This document shows positions 33,864-42,766 of a DNA stretch of 64,000 nt, in pieces. A program made the position numbers and the translations under genes. The notes under the pieces were generated by a model that worked only from the letters and a program-made list of their open reading frames with translations, was not told the DNA's origin and did not search any database. This stretch comes from Streptomyces hygroscopicus subsp. hygroscopicus. Its GTDB lineage: Bacteria > Actinomycetota > Actinomycetes > Streptomycetales > Streptomycetaceae. Location of the stretch: positions 47,189-111,188 of the forward strand of contig NZ_BSSM01000024.1 in the NCBI RefSeq assembly GCF_030269125.1. The letters are read 5' to 3'. The stretch's first letter is position 1. Each line of letters begins with the position of its first letter.

Positions 33864-34673
33864 ATGGCACCGCCGGCCCCCGCCCGCGCGGTCTTCGCCA
33901 ACGGCACCGCGCACAGCCGAGCACAGCACCGCTGTCTGGAGGACGCCTACGACCCGGTGACCCTGCCCCGCCTGGCCGCCGCCGGCGTCGGACCGGGCTG
34001 GGACTGCCTGGAGATCGGCGCGGGCGGCGGCAGCATCGCCCGCTGGCTCGCGGACCGGGTCGCACCCGGCGGCTCGGTGCTCGCCACCGACCGCGATCCC
34101 CGCGACCTCGCACCCGGCCCGGGTCTGGAGGTCGCCGCCCTCGACGTGGCCCGAGACCCGGTCCCGGAGGCGGCCTACGACCTGATCGTGGCCCGCCTGG
34201 TGCTCCAGCACGTGCCCTCCCGCGAGGCGGTCCTGCACGGCCTCGTACGAGCCCTGCGGCCCGGCGGGCTGCTCCAGATCGACGAGATCGACGCCTCCTA
34301 CGAGCCGCCGCTGCTGACCCCGGACGCGGCCGCCGAGGCGCTGTACGTCCGTTTCCTGCGGGCCAAGACGGCCGCGATGCGCGCCGCGGGCGGCGACCCG
34401 CACTGGGGACGCAGGGTGCCGGGCGCCCTGCGCGCGGCGGGGCTGACCGGCATCGACGTCCACCTGTCCATCGGCGTACGACACGCCCATGACCCCGGCC
34501 TGGGGCTGCAGTTGAACCACACCCGCAACCTCAGGGACCGGCTGGTGGCACAGGGCATGACCGACGAGGAACTGGACCGGGTCGGGGAGTTGATGCGGGA
34601 CCCGTCGTTCCGCGCCGCCTCCAGCGTCTTCTACTCGGTGCAGGGCCGCCGGCCCGGCGAGGAGCACAGGTGA
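33864..34673 (+). CDS. SAM-dependent methyltransferase
   Basis: 269 residues, ATG after GAGGAGAGGAG. Motif I CLEIGAGGGSIARWLADR near 48; ATDRDPRDL after strand 2; ARLVLQHVPSRE and LRPGGLLQIDEID are classical Methyltransf_11/31 motifs. The C-terminal helical part may bind the substrate. The last codons overlap the GTG of the CoA-transferase-like gene, so it belongs to a coupled three-gene cassette with that gene and the AMP ligase. O- or N-methylation of the activated acid or amine is the simplest guess. Confidence 0.85.
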   Translation: MAPPAPARAVFANGTAHSRAQHRCLEDAYDPVTLPRLAAAGVGPGWDCLEIGAGGGSIARWLADRVAPGGSVLATDRDPRDLAPGPGLEVAALDVARDPVPEAAYDLIVARLVLQHVPSREAVLHGLVRALRPGGLLQIDEIDASYEPPLLTPDAAAEALYVRFLRAKTAAMRAAGGDPHWGRRVPGALRAAGLTGIDVHLSIGVRHAHDPGLGLQLNHTRNLRDRLVAQGMTDEELDRVGELMRDPSFRAASSVFYSVQGRRPGEEHR

Positions 34674-36388
34674 CGCCGAGTCCTCGTACCGACGTACCGG
34701 CGGTCGCCACCGCGATCGCCGACCGGCTGCTCCGGCACACCGCGCCGGGGGCGCGGGTGGGGCGGCACACCATCGACCGGGCGGGCCCGGTCGCCATGGA
34801 CCTGCCGGACGAGCGTGCCGTACAGGCCGCCTGCGGTCTCATGCACGTCCACGGCCGGGCCACCGGCGGCCCCGTCCCGCTCGCCGTCGACTACGCCTCG
34901 GTGGTCGCCGGGGTGCTCGCCGCCCAAGGCGCCACCGCGGTCGCGATCGGGCGGGCCCGAGGACTGGGGCTGCGCGAGGCGCGGACCTCGGTGGCCCAGG
35001 GGGCGCTGCTGGCGGTCGGCCAGTACCTCGCCGCCGCGACCGCCGGGGAGGACGACGGACCGCCCGAGCCGAGGGTGTGCGCGGGCGGGCTGGCGACGCT
35101 CGACACGTGCGACGGCGTCCGCGTGGAGCTGGAGACCCTCGACCCGCCGGCCTGGCGGGAGTTCTGGGCCCGGCTCGATGTACCGCCCGCGCTCGCCGGC
35201 CGTGGCTGGCTGCCCTTCCAGCAGCGGTTCGCCACCGCCGTCTGCCCGTTGCCCGACGAACTGCGGGAGGCCGTCCGCCGGCGTACGTCGGCCGAGCTAC
35301 GGGCCGCCGCGGGCGACACCGGCGTCAGCCTCCTCGTCGTCGGTTCCGACCCCGCTCCGGCCGTCCGCCCGGACCCCTGGCGGCTGACCCCCGCACCGGA
35401 CGCCCGCCTCCGGCGGCCCGTTCCCGCACCGGCACCGCCCGGCCCGGACGCCGGTACCGCCTCGTCCCTGCCCCTCGCGGGCCTACGGGTGGTGGAGTCC
35501 ACGCGCAGGGTGCAGGGCCCCCTCGCCGGGCACGTGCTGCGGATACTGGGCGCCGAGGTGATCCGGATCGAGCCGCCCGGCGGCGACCCGATGCGCTGGC
35601 TGCCCCCGCTGGCGGGGGGCACCTCGGCCCGGTTCACGGCCCTCAACGCGGGCAAGCGGGTGGTCGAGGCCGACATCACCACCGGGCAGGGCCGGGACAC
35701 CGTGCGCGCGCTGGCCGCCGAGGCCGACGTCTTCGTGCACAACTGGGCCCCCGGCAAGGCCGCCCGGCTCGGCCTGGACGCCGCCGACCTGTCGGCCGCC
35801 CGTCCCGCCCTCGTGTACGCCTGGGCCTCCGGCTTCGGCGACGCCCTCGGCGACCGGCCGCCCCTGGGCACCGACTACCTCGCCCAGGTGCACGGCGGAC
35901 TCGCCGCCGCCGTGCGCCCGGCGGACGAACCCCCGGCGCCCTCCCTGATGACCCTCACCGACGTGCTCGGCGGACTGGTCTGCGCCCAGGGCGTGCTGGC
36001 CGCCCTCGCGGCCCGGGAGCGGACCGGGCGTGGCTGCCGCGTCGACTCCAGCCTGATGTCCGCCGCCGCCCTGGTCCCGCGTCCGGCGCACCGGGTCCGC
36101 TGGACGGCACTGGACCGGCCGCTGCGCACCGCGGACGGCCATCTCTACCTCGGCGCCGAGGCCCGCGCGCACCCCGATGCGGTGCACCGCCTGTTCGGCC
36201 CCGCGGGCCTCGCCGCCCTCACCACCGCGGAGTGCGCCGGACGGCTGGCCGCAGCGGGCCTGCCCGCCACTCCCGTCCACACCGACCTGGCCGCGCTGGC
36301 GGACGACCCCGCGTTCGAGGCGGCCGTCGCACCGTCCGACCCGGTCGTCGGCCACGCCCGCCCGCACGCGCCCTGGGAGTTCGCATGA
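34670..36388 (+). CDS. CaiB/BaiF-type class III CoA-transferase, two-part protein
   Basis: 572 residues, GTG overlapping the upstream stop (GTGA). The C-terminal half (about 265-572) is a recognisable class III CoA-transferase: LAGLRVVESTRRVQGPLAGH, LGAEVIRIEPPGGDPMRW, NAGKRVVEADITT, VFVHNWAPGKAARLGLD, GTDYLAQVHGG. The N-terminal 260 residues look like a diverged, shortened second CoA-transferase-like domain (AVDYASVVAGVLAAQG, RWLPFQQRF-like phrase). The family moves CoA between carboxylic acids. Coupling to an AMP ligase suggests acyl-CoA formation or exchange for the acid made nearby. Confidence 0.83.
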   Translation: MTPSPRTDVPAVATAIADRLLRHTAPGARVGRHTIDRAGPVAMDLPDERAVQAACGLMHVHGRATGGPVPLAVDYASVVAGVLAAQGATAVAIGRARGLGLREARTSVAQGALLAVGQYLAAATAGEDDGPPEPRVCAGGLATLDTCDGVRVELETLDPPAWREFWARLDVPPALAGRGWLPFQQRFATAVCPLPDELREAVRRRTSAELRAAAGDTGVSLLVVGSDPAPAVRPDPWRLTPAPDARLRRPVPAPAPPGPDAGTASSLPLAGLRVVESTRRVQGPLAGHVLRILGAEVIRIEPPGGDPMRWLPPLAGGTSARFTALNAGKRVVEADITTGQGRDTVRALAAEADVFVHNWAPGKAARLGLDAADLSAARPALVYAWASGFGDALGDRPPLGTDYLAQVHGGLAAAVRPADEPPAPSLMTLTDVLGGLVCAQGVLAALAARERTGRGCRVDSSLMSAAALVPRPAHRVRWTALDRPLRTADGHLYLGAEARAHPDAVHRLFGPAGLAALTTAECAGRLAAAGLPATPVHTDLAALADDPAFEAAVAPSDPVVGHARPHAPWEFA

Positions 36389-38064
36389 CAGTCGCCCCCG
36401 CCGTCCGCCCCGGGGTCCGGGGCGGGCACCCGGTGTGGACCTCACGCGCCGGCGTCCCCTTCCCCGACCTCGTGCCGCGGGACCGGCGCCGGGCCTGGGT
36501 ACGGGAGGGCCTGTGCCCGGACACCGACCTGTACACGCTGTTCACCGCCCGGGTCCGCGAACACCCGGACCGCGCCGCCGTGGTGGACGGCTTCGGCACG
36601 CTGTCCTACACGGCCCTCGGTGCCGAAGTCCGCCGCGTCGCCGCCCTGTTCGCGCACGCGGGCCTCACCGCCGGGGACGTGGTCGCGCTGCGGCTGCCCG
36701 ACGGGCGCGACGCCGTGGCCGCGGAACTCGCCGTGTACGCGATCGGCGCGGTGGCCCTCCCGCTGCCCCCGGGCACCGACGACCGCGACACCCGTGCCCT
36801 GCTCGCCCGCTCCCGGGCCCGCGCCGCCGTCCTCGCCTCGGCACACCGGAGCCGGGCCGTCGCCGAACTCCCGTACCTGGAAGCGGTGTTCGTGCCCGGA
36901 GCGGGCGACGGACACGCGCTCGGGCTGCACGCACCGCGGTCCCGGGCGGCCCTGCCCTGGCGGCCACGGCCGGTCGACCCCTACGGCCCCGCCCGCATCC
37001 TGGTGTCGTCCGGGTCCGAGACCGAGCCGAAGATGGTCGCCTACAGCCATCACGCCCTCGCCGGCGGCCGGGCCCGCTACGTCCGTTCCCTGCACCCGGA
37101 CCCCGCCGCGCCGCCCCGCCACCTCGTCCTCGTCCCGCTGGCCTCCTCCTTCGGTTCCCTCGGCACCCCGGTCACCCTCGCCGTCCTCGGCGGGACCCTG
37201 ATCGTGCCGGCGCGGTTCGACCCGGCGGACACGCTGCGGCTGGTCGCCGAGCACCGGCCCACCCACCTGTTCGCGGTGCCCACCATGCTGCGGCGCGTCG
37301 CCGAGCTGCCGCCCCGACCGGGCGAGGACACCTCGTCGTTGCGCGCCGTCGTCTCCAGCGGCGCCCCCCTGCCGCCGGCCGTCGCACGGGCCTGCCGCCG
37401 GCGCTTCGGCCGCCCGGTGGTGACCGTCTACGGCTCCTCGGACGGCGTCAACTGCCATACGGCGGGGGAGGGTCGCCCCCCGGGCGACAGCGTCGGCACC
37501 CCCGACCCCGCGGTCGCCCGCATCCGGATCACCGGTCCCGACGGAGCACCGCTGCCCGCCGGACACCGCGGCCAGATCGAGGCCCTGGGCCCCATGACAC
37601 CGATGTGCTACGTCGCCTCACCCGAGCTGAACGCCCGTTACCGAACCCCCGGCGGCTGGGTCCGCACGGGCGACATCGGCCGGCTGGACGAGCACGGCAG
37701 GCTGCACGTCGTGGGCCGGCTCAGACGCGTGGTCGTACGCGGCGGCCTCAACATCAGCCTCGCCGAGGTCGAACACGAACTGGGCGGCCATCCGTCCGTC
37801 GCGGAGGCGGTGTGCGTCCCGGTGCCCGACCCGGACCTCGGGGAACGGCTGTGCGCCTGCGTCCGCCCGGCCCCCGGCACCCCCGCCCCCACACTGGCCG
37901 ACCTCACCGCCCACCTGCTGGCCCGCGGCCTCGGCCGCCGTAAGCATCCCGAACGGCTCCTGCTGCTGGACGAGATGCCCCTCGGTCCCACGGGCAAGAT
38001 CTGCTACCGGACGCTCGCCGCCCGCGCGAGCCGTACGGGGGGCGACGGAGGGCCGGTTGGATGA
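36385..38064 (+). CDS. AMP-dependent acyl/aryl acid ligase
   Basis: 559 residues, ATG overlapping the CoA-transferase stop (ATGA). ANL-superfamily motifs: A3 SSGSETEPKMVAYSH near 210; A5 VYGSSDG near 348 (Ser-Asp in place of the usual Thr-Glu); A7 RTGDIGRLDEHG near 432; A8 hinge VRGGLNISLAEVEHEL; A10 Lys in GPTGKICYR near 541. Stand-alone with no carrier domain, of the type that activates aryl or acyl acids for CoA or a carrier protein. It ends the methyltransferase/CoA-transferase/ligase cassette. Confidence 0.87.
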   Translation: MTVAPAVRPGVRGGHPVWTSRAGVPFPDLVPRDRRRAWVREGLCPDTDLYTLFTARVREHPDRAAVVDGFGTLSYTALGAEVRRVAALFAHAGLTAGDVVALRLPDGRDAVAAELAVYAIGAVALPLPPGTDDRDTRALLARSRARAAVLASAHRSRAVAELPYLEAVFVPGAGDGHALGLHAPRSRAALPWRPRPVDPYGPARILVSSGSETEPKMVAYSHHALAGGRARYVRSLHPDPAAPPRHLVLVPLASSFGSLGTPVTLAVLGGTLIVPARFDPADTLRLVAEHRPTHLFAVPTMLRRVAELPPRPGEDTSSLRAVVSSGAPLPPAVARACRRRFGRPVVTVYGSSDGVNCHTAGEGRPPGDSVGTPDPAVARIRITGPDGAPLPAGHRGQIEALGPMTPMCYVASPELNARYRTPGGWVRTGDIGRLDEHGRLHVVGRLRRVVVRGGLNISLAEVEHELGGHPSVAEAVCVPVPDPDLGERLCACVRPAPGTPAPTLADLTAHLLARGLGRRKHPERLLLLDEMPLGPTGKICYRTLAARASRTGGDGGPVG

Positions 38065-38553
38065 GGGCCGGTCCCGGCCCGGCGGGGGAGGCGCTCCCGA
38101 CGACGGCCGACGGGGCGCGGCGGTCGGCGCGGGTGAGCCCGGAGACCCACTGGGCCCCGTCGTCCATGGCGTGCACCGCCGGCCGGGACGCCGCCGGGCG
38201 CGAGGGCCCGGGACGGGCGCGGGTCCCCGAGGGCCGCGCCGAGCGGCGCGCGGCGTTCCCGGCCGGCAGGGCGTCGAGGGGGCCCGTACGGCAGCGGGAT
38301 CGCCGCGCCGTCCCGCACGCTTCGGACATCCGGGACGGGGCGGCGCGGTCCGTCGGCGCAGCGGGCCGGGCGCCACCGCGACGCCTCGGCCCCGGGTGAC
38401 GCCGCCGTGACGGCGAGTTCGCCGGGGAACCGGTTCCCGGGCCGCCACGCACGCGCCGGGCGCGGCCGCGCGGGCCCGAGGCGCCGGGACCCCGCGTCCT
38501 GCGGCCGGTCTCCGGCCGACGCGACCTGCGGCGGCGCCGCTGCCGGCCCCGGG
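38065..38553. other. 490-bp region without a supported gene
   Basis: It lies between the convergent AMP ligase and L,D-transpeptidase genes. Short frames on both strands (for example 38061-38399 +) lack protein-family features and have skewed Arg/Ala/Gly content. I see no strong terminator hairpin and no RNA gene. Confidence 0.5.
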
Positions 38554-39540
38554 TCACAGGGCCCCGGTCGTCGCCTCCCCGGAGGCGCTGCCCGCGAGCC
38601 ACTGGTCCCAGCCCAGGTTGAAGTCCGCGTAGCCGTTGTCGGGCGCCGCCTTGGCACGGGGCGAGCCGGTGATGGTGACGGGGTCGCCCTGTTCGACCTG
38701 GCCGTAGAACCACTTGGCGTCCGACAGGGACAGGTGGACGCAGCCGTGCGAGCCGCGGGCGCTGCCGCTGCCGGGACTCGGGTCGCCGGTCGAGTAGTGC
38801 ACGTACGTGCCGCTCTGGGTCAGGTGCACGTCCCAGGGCAGGGTGAGGTCGTAGTAGTTGGGGCTGCCCTTGTCACAGCTGATGCCGACGCTGCAGGAGG
38901 TCATGTGGACCTTCTCCTGCTTGTCGATGACGGCCATCGTGCCGTTCCACGTCGGGTACTGGGCGCTGCCAGCGTTGATGGACAGGGTGCGTTCCAGCTT
39001 CCCGTTGCGGGTCACCTTCATGGTGTGGCCGGTCACCGAGACGTCCGCGCGCACGTCGTCGCCGATGGTGAAGGTGTGCGTGTAGTCGTGCACGCCGTAG
39101 CGTCCGGCGCCGTTGCCGACGCCCTTCATGTCGGCGTCGATCCGCACCTTGGTACCGGAGGGCCAGTACGTCTTCGGCCGCCAGTCGGCGCGCCTGTCGC
39201 CGAACCAGTGCCAGGCGCCGGCCACCGGCTGGGAGGCGCTCACCTTCATGTGCTTCTCCACCGTGGCGCGTGCCTTGGCCGCCACGGGGTCGGTGAAGAC
39301 CACCGAGATCGGCATGGCCACGCCCACCGTGGCCCCGGTCTGCGGGGTGATCGTGTCCAGCAGCATCGGCGGCCCCGCGGGCTTCGTCGGTGACGGGGAG
39401 GCGCTCGCGGTCGACCTGCCCGGTGCCTTCGCGTCGTCCCCGCCGGCCTTGGCGCCCCCGCCCCCGCCGCAGGCACTCGCACCCATCAGCAACGCGCCCG
39501 TGACCAGTGCGATCCCTATGCCGCCCTTGCGCCGTCCCAC
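38554..39540 (-). CDS. L,D-transpeptidase lipoprotein (Ig-like + YkuD)
   Basis: 328 residues from the GTG at 39540. Signal peptide with hydrophobic core and lipobox-like SAC, then a Pro/Ser/Thr tether. Ig-like/creatininase-like domains (PPMLLDTITPQTGATVGVAM; WHWFGDRRADWRPKTYWPSG), then a YkuD catalytic domain with the active-site motif GSHGCVHLS near residue 280 and upstream His (YVHYST). It makes 3-3 peptidoglycan cross-links at the outer face of the membrane, like mycobacterial LdtMt2. A housekeeping cell-wall gene and a likely boundary between the two biosynthetic regions. Confidence 0.92.
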   Translation of the reverse strand: MGRRKGGIGIALVTGALLMGASACGGGGGAKAGGDDAKAPGRSTASASPSPTKPAGPPMLLDTITPQTGATVGVAMPISVVFTDPVAAKARATVEKHMKVSASQPVAGAWHWFGDRRADWRPKTYWPSGTKVRIDADMKGVGNGAGRYGVHDYTHTFTIGDDVRADVSVTGHTMKVTRNGKLERTLSINAGSAQYPTWNGTMAVIDKQEKVHMTSCSVGISCDKGSPNYYDLTLPWDVHLTQSGTYVHYSTGDPSPGSGSARGSHGCVHLSLSDAKWFYGQVEQGDPVTITGSPRAKAAPDNGYADFNLGWDQWLAGSASGEATTGAL

Positions 39541-39712
39541 TGCCTGCCCCGCTCTCTCGCTCTTCGGTTCTGTGTGTCCCGACTCCCTGCCAGACAGACG
39601 GAAGGCGGGCCACAGTTGCGGGTGCCGTGCAAAAAGTGTCCCAAAACCCGTGCGTCGGGCAACCGGTCGGCGGCGGGCGCACTCGGGCGACCCGCGACCC
39701 AGGTGTCGCCCG

Positions 39713-39985
39713 TCACGGCGCACGGCGCAGTTCACGCACCACCCGGGCCAGGTTCACCCCGTATCCGACGCCGAAGGTGTGCGGCGTGAGGAAGGCGTCG
39801 TTCCCGGGATCCCAGAACTCGCGGGCGATCCTCTCGGCGGTGGGCCACCGGAAGTCGTACGGGACGCCGAGGACGGTCCCCGTCCAGGTGCGTGCCCCCG
39901 GCGGCTTGCGCAGCTCCTTCGCCACGGCCGCGGCGACGACGCCGACGGCGACGAGGGTCAGGTCCCGGCGCAGTGTTCTGTTCAT
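39713..39985 (-). CDS. DUF5808 small membrane-anchored protein
   Basis: 90 residues from the ATG at 39985. One N-terminal hydrophobic segment (LTLVAVGVVAAAVA), then the conserved WTGTVLGVPYDFRWPTAERI and FGVGYGVNLARV typical of DUF5808 proteins. Function unknown; common in streptomycetes. Confidence 0.78.
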   Translation of the reverse strand: MNRTLRRDLTLVAVGVVAAAVAKELRKPPGARTWTGTVLGVPYDFRWPTAERIAREFWDPGNDAFLTPHTFGVGYGVNLARVVRELRRAP

Positions 39986-40036
39986 GGCTGGACGGTACGC
40001 CGGGCCCCGACGCCGGTCCACGGGAGGGTCCCCTCG

Positions 40037-40306
40037 TCAGCCTCCGGTCCGCTCCGTGTCGATGCCGAGTGACGCCCACAGCTCCCGCTCCTGGCGGCTC
40101 GGCGGGGTCGCGCAGTACCGCTCCGGGTGGCCGGGCGGAGGGCCCGGCACGGCTTCGCGGCGAGCAGGGCCGACATCGCCGCCCAGGTCGTCGTAGTGCA
40201 CCCCCGGCAGGGGGCCGGTGAAGAAGACGCCGAGACCGCGGAGCTGCACGAGCAGTTCCCTCACCGCGGCGGCGCCGGTCCTGCCGAGCCAGATCCGCAG
40301 TCGCAT
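40037..40306 (-). CDS. Small protein resembling DUF6059
   Basis: 89 residues; ATG at 40306 with AAGGAGG 7 bases upstream, which makes it a real gene despite its size. An amphipathic N-terminal half (WLGRTGAAAVRELLVQLRGL) is followed by PGPPPGHPERYC and RQERELWASLGI. Similar short proteins (DUF6059 type) are often found next to SARP genes in Streptomyces. Here it is divergent from the SARP gene, so it may share that promoter region. Function unknown; family call tentative. Confidence 0.6.
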   Translation of the reverse strand: MRLRIWLGRTGAAAVRELLVQLRGLGVFFTGPLPGVHYDDLGGDVGPARREAVPGPPPGHPERYCATPPSRQERELWASLGIDTERTGG

Positions 40307-40519
40307 ACGGGCCCCTCCTTCGATCCGGTCCCGAGGCCGTGGCGGGGCGACCCCGCGGGCCTGATGGTCACCGGCCGGCCTGAAGCGCCGCTTAAAGCCG
40401 CAGGGGCGTGAAAATCTCATGCCCGGACCCGGCCAGATTCCTAGACGCGATCATGATCGGCTGAGTGTCGTTGTAAGCGCCAACGTGTCACTGTTCCGCC
40501 AGGTGGAAGGAGGATTGGC
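40307..40519. promoter_or_regulatory. Promoter region of the first SARP gene with 12-bp palindrome
   Basis: The perfect palindrome CGATCATGATCG lies at 40448-40459, 60 bases before the SARP start. A smaller inverted repeat (CGTTG...CAACG) follows at about 40473-40489. A strong GGAAGGAGG precedes the ATG at 40520. The region is less G+C-rich than its surroundings and divergent from the small DUF6059-like gene. The palindrome is a candidate repressor or activator site. Confidence 0.5.
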
Positions 40520-41320
40520 ATGAAGATCGGGGTTCTGGGGTCGCTCGTGGTGGACATCTGCGGCACCTCCGTGGTGCCGAGCGCGGCCAAGCCTCGCCAG
40601 ATGCTGGCGGTGCTGGCGGTCAACGCGGGCGGGGACGTGAAGGTGACGACCCTGACGGAGGAGTTGTGGGACGCGAGTCCCCCCAAGGGGCCCGCGGGCG
40701 TCGTGCAGACCTATGTCAAGCAGCTGCGCCGGGCCATCGCGCTGGCCCTGGGACCGGGGCACGAGTGTGCGCCGAAGGAGGTCCTGAGCCGCAGCTACGC
40801 CGGGTACGTGCTGAAGATGCCCACCTGCGTGGTCGACGCCGAGATCTTCCAGCAGCTCACCGCGCGCGGGCTGCGGGCCCTGGCGGGCGGCGACGACGAG
40901 ACCGCGTCGAGGCTGCTGGGCGAGGCGCTCGCCCTGTGGCGCGGGCCGGTCCTCGCCGACGTGCGGATCGGTCCCGCCCTGCGCGTCGAGTCGCTCCGGC
41001 TGGAGGAGACCCGGCGCTCCGCGCTGGAGGGACGGATCACCGCGGACCTGCGGCTCGGCAGACACGCCGCCGTGATCGGCGAACTCCTGGTACTCACCGA
41101 ACGGTTGCCGCTCGAAGAGAATCTGCACGCGCTGTTGATGCTCGCGCTCTACCGAAGCGGTCGCTCGTGGCAGGCGCTTGAGATTTTCCGAAAGCTACGC
41201 GCGTCGACCGTCGAGGAGTTGGGTATAGAACCTTCCCTGCGCATCCAGCGTTTACACCGGGCGATCCTCTCCGGTGATCCACAACTCGACCTCGCCACAC
41301 CGAGTTTGGCAGCCTTTTAG
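40520..41320 (+). CDS. SARP-family transcriptional activator with a TTA codon
   Basis: 266 residues, the short SARP form. An N-terminal OmpR-type winged helix (MKIGVLGSLVV to about 95, with LAVLAVNAGGDV and VVQTYVKQLRRAI) is followed by a BTAD domain (about 100-250, LGEALALWRGPVLADV, LLMLALYRSGRSWQALEIF). Such proteins bind heptameric direct repeats and activate biosynthetic operons. Codon 245 (41252-41254) is TTA, the rare Leu codon read by the bldA tRNA, so the protein should be made only after the developmental switch. I noticed no other in-frame TTA in the window. It heads the tetronate-type cluster and is its likely pathway activator. Confidence 0.93.
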   Translation: MKIGVLGSLVVDICGTSVVPSAAKPRQMLAVLAVNAGGDVKVTTLTEELWDASPPKGPAGVVQTYVKQLRRAIALALGPGHECAPKEVLSRSYAGYVLKMPTCVVDAEIFQQLTARGLRALAGGDDETASRLLGEALALWRGPVLADVRIGPALRVESLRLEETRRSALEGRITADLRLGRHAAVIGELLVLTERLPLEENLHALLMLALYRSGRSWQALEIFRKLRASTVEELGIEPSLRIQRLHRAILSGDPQLDLATPSLAAF

Positions 41321-41433
41321 TACTCCCGGGCAGTCTGGCCGGCACCCGCCGGACCCGGCCCCATGACCCCGGGTGTCTGGACCGGACCCGGGAAACCCCC
41401 ACTCACCCCTGGACGGAACCGAGACGGACCACC

Positions 41434-42234
41434 ATGACGCGATACCTGTCCCGGAAGCGCCCGGATCACGAAACGACCCCCACGACACGCCTGTTCTGCT
41501 TCCCCTACGCGGGCGGTGGAGCGTCGGCGTACAGGCGATGGCAGCGCGGCCTCGACGCCCTGGACGCCGGAGTCCGGGTGGTGCCCGTGCAACTGCCCGG
41601 CCGTGAGGAACGCTTCGGCGAACCCAGGTTCACGGATCTCGACGCCCTCGTCGAGGACATGGACGCGCAGCTCGACGAGGAGCTGTCCGAGCCCCACCTC
41701 TTCTACGGCCACAGCATGGGCGCGCTCATCGCGTACACGCTCGCCCGGCACCGGCAGCGGCGCGGCGCGAGCCTGCCCCGGGCCCTCGTGCTCAGTGCCT
41801 GCCGCGCCCCGCACCTGCCGCCCCCGGCGATCGCCGATCCCGACGCCGGTGACGAGGAACTCCTCGCCGCCCTGGTGGCGCTCGGCGGCATCCCGCGGAC
41901 GCTGCTCGACCATCCCGAGATCCTCCTGGCGATGCTCCCGGTGGCCCGCGACGACCTCCGGCTGTGCCTCGGCGGCACCGCCGTCCCCACCGAGCCGCTG
42001 CGGGTGCCGCTGCACCTGTTCGCGGGGCTGGCGGACCGGCTCGCCGGCGTCGAGGAGATGCTCTCCTGGCGGCGGCACGCGGGCGCCGGCTGCGCGGTGC
42101 GGACGATGCCCGGCGGCCACTTCTTCATCAGGTCGGACGAGGACGCGTTCCTGCGCGAACTCGCCTCCCTGACCCGCCGGTACGCCATGGAACGCGCCCC
42201 GGCGCACCAGGTGCCGGCCGCGGCCGGTTCGTGA
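41434..42234 (+). CDS. Type II thioesterase
   Basis: 266 residues, alpha/beta hydrolase of the editing thioesterase (RifR/TEII) family. RLFCFPYAGGGASAYRRW near 20; nucleophile Ser in YGHSMGALIAY near 94; FAGLADRLAG (Asp region) and GGHFF (catalytic His). It removes misloaded acyl groups from carrier proteins of PKS/NRPS lines. Placed right after the SARP, it probably serves the FAAL/PKS carriers downstream. It is not obviously the acetate-eliminating hydrolase of tetronate pathways, but I cannot rule out that it takes this role. Confidence 0.9.
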   Translation: MTRYLSRKRPDHETTPTTRLFCFPYAGGGASAYRRWQRGLDALDAGVRVVPVQLPGREERFGEPRFTDLDALVEDMDAQLDEELSEPHLFYGHSMGALIAYTLARHRQRRGASLPRALVLSACRAPHLPPPAIADPDAGDEELLAALVALGGIPRTLLDHPEILLAMLPVARDDLRLCLGGTAVPTEPLRVPLHLFAGLADRLAGVEEMLSWRRHAGAGCAVRTMPGGHFFIRSDEDAFLRELASLTRRYAMERAPAHQVPAAAGS

Positions 42235-42352
42235 GCCTCCCGCTCCCCGGCCACCGACATGTCATACCGGGGCCCCGCCGCGCGGGCGCCGTCACGCCCG
42301 TACGGCGGTGCCCCGGAGAGTTCACGGAACCATCGCGAAAGGAACCAGCGCC

Positions 42353-42766
42353 GTGACCCACGACGCCACGCAGGGCGCCATCAGGAGCTCGGCCTCCCGG
42401 CAGGTCCGCATCGCCTGGGGGGTGTTGTCCGTCTTCCTGCTGGTCTGGGCCGTGTTCGAGGCGGTGAAGTACGGCGGTTGGGTGATCGCGGCGGTCGTCG
42501 CCGGCATCGTCGTACCCGACCTGTCGTTCCTCGCCGGCCTGTCCGGGCCGCACCAGCACGGGCGGCTGTCCCCCAAGGCCGTTCCCCTCTACAACCTCCT
42601 GCACCGGCCCGTCGTCGCCGTCCTCGTCATGCTCTCCTGCCTGATCCCCGACTCGCCGGCCGTCGCCATTCCCCTCTTCAACTTCGGTCTGGTCTGGTTG
42701 CAGCACATCGCCTCCGACCGCGCCTTCGGTTTCGGCCTGCGCACCGCCGAGGGCTGGCAGCGCTGA
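42353..42766 (+). CDS. DUF4260 integral membrane protein
   Basis: 137 residues from the GTG at 42353 (GAAAGGAACC upstream). Three to four hydrophobic segments (VLSVFLLVWAVFEAV; VIAAVVAGIVVPDLSFLAGL; AVPLYNLLHRPVVAVLVMLS) and the family signature PDLSFLAG...YNLLH...FNFGLVWLQHIASDRAFGFGL. Function unknown. The family occurs widely; its place between thioesterase and P450 suggests co-transcription but no proven pathway role. Confidence 0.82.
   Translation: MTHDATQGAIRSSASRQVRIAWGVLSVFLLVWAVFEAVKYGGWVIAAVVAGIVVPDLSFLAGLSGPHQHGRLSPKAVPLYNLLHRPVVAVLVMLSCLIPDSPAVAIPLFNFGLVWLQHIASDRAFGFGLRTAEGWQR

Noticed and set aside
39507..40196. Several 70-230-codon + strand frames near the L,D-transpeptidase
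   Set aside because: Antisense to three minus-strand genes with good starts and conserved families.
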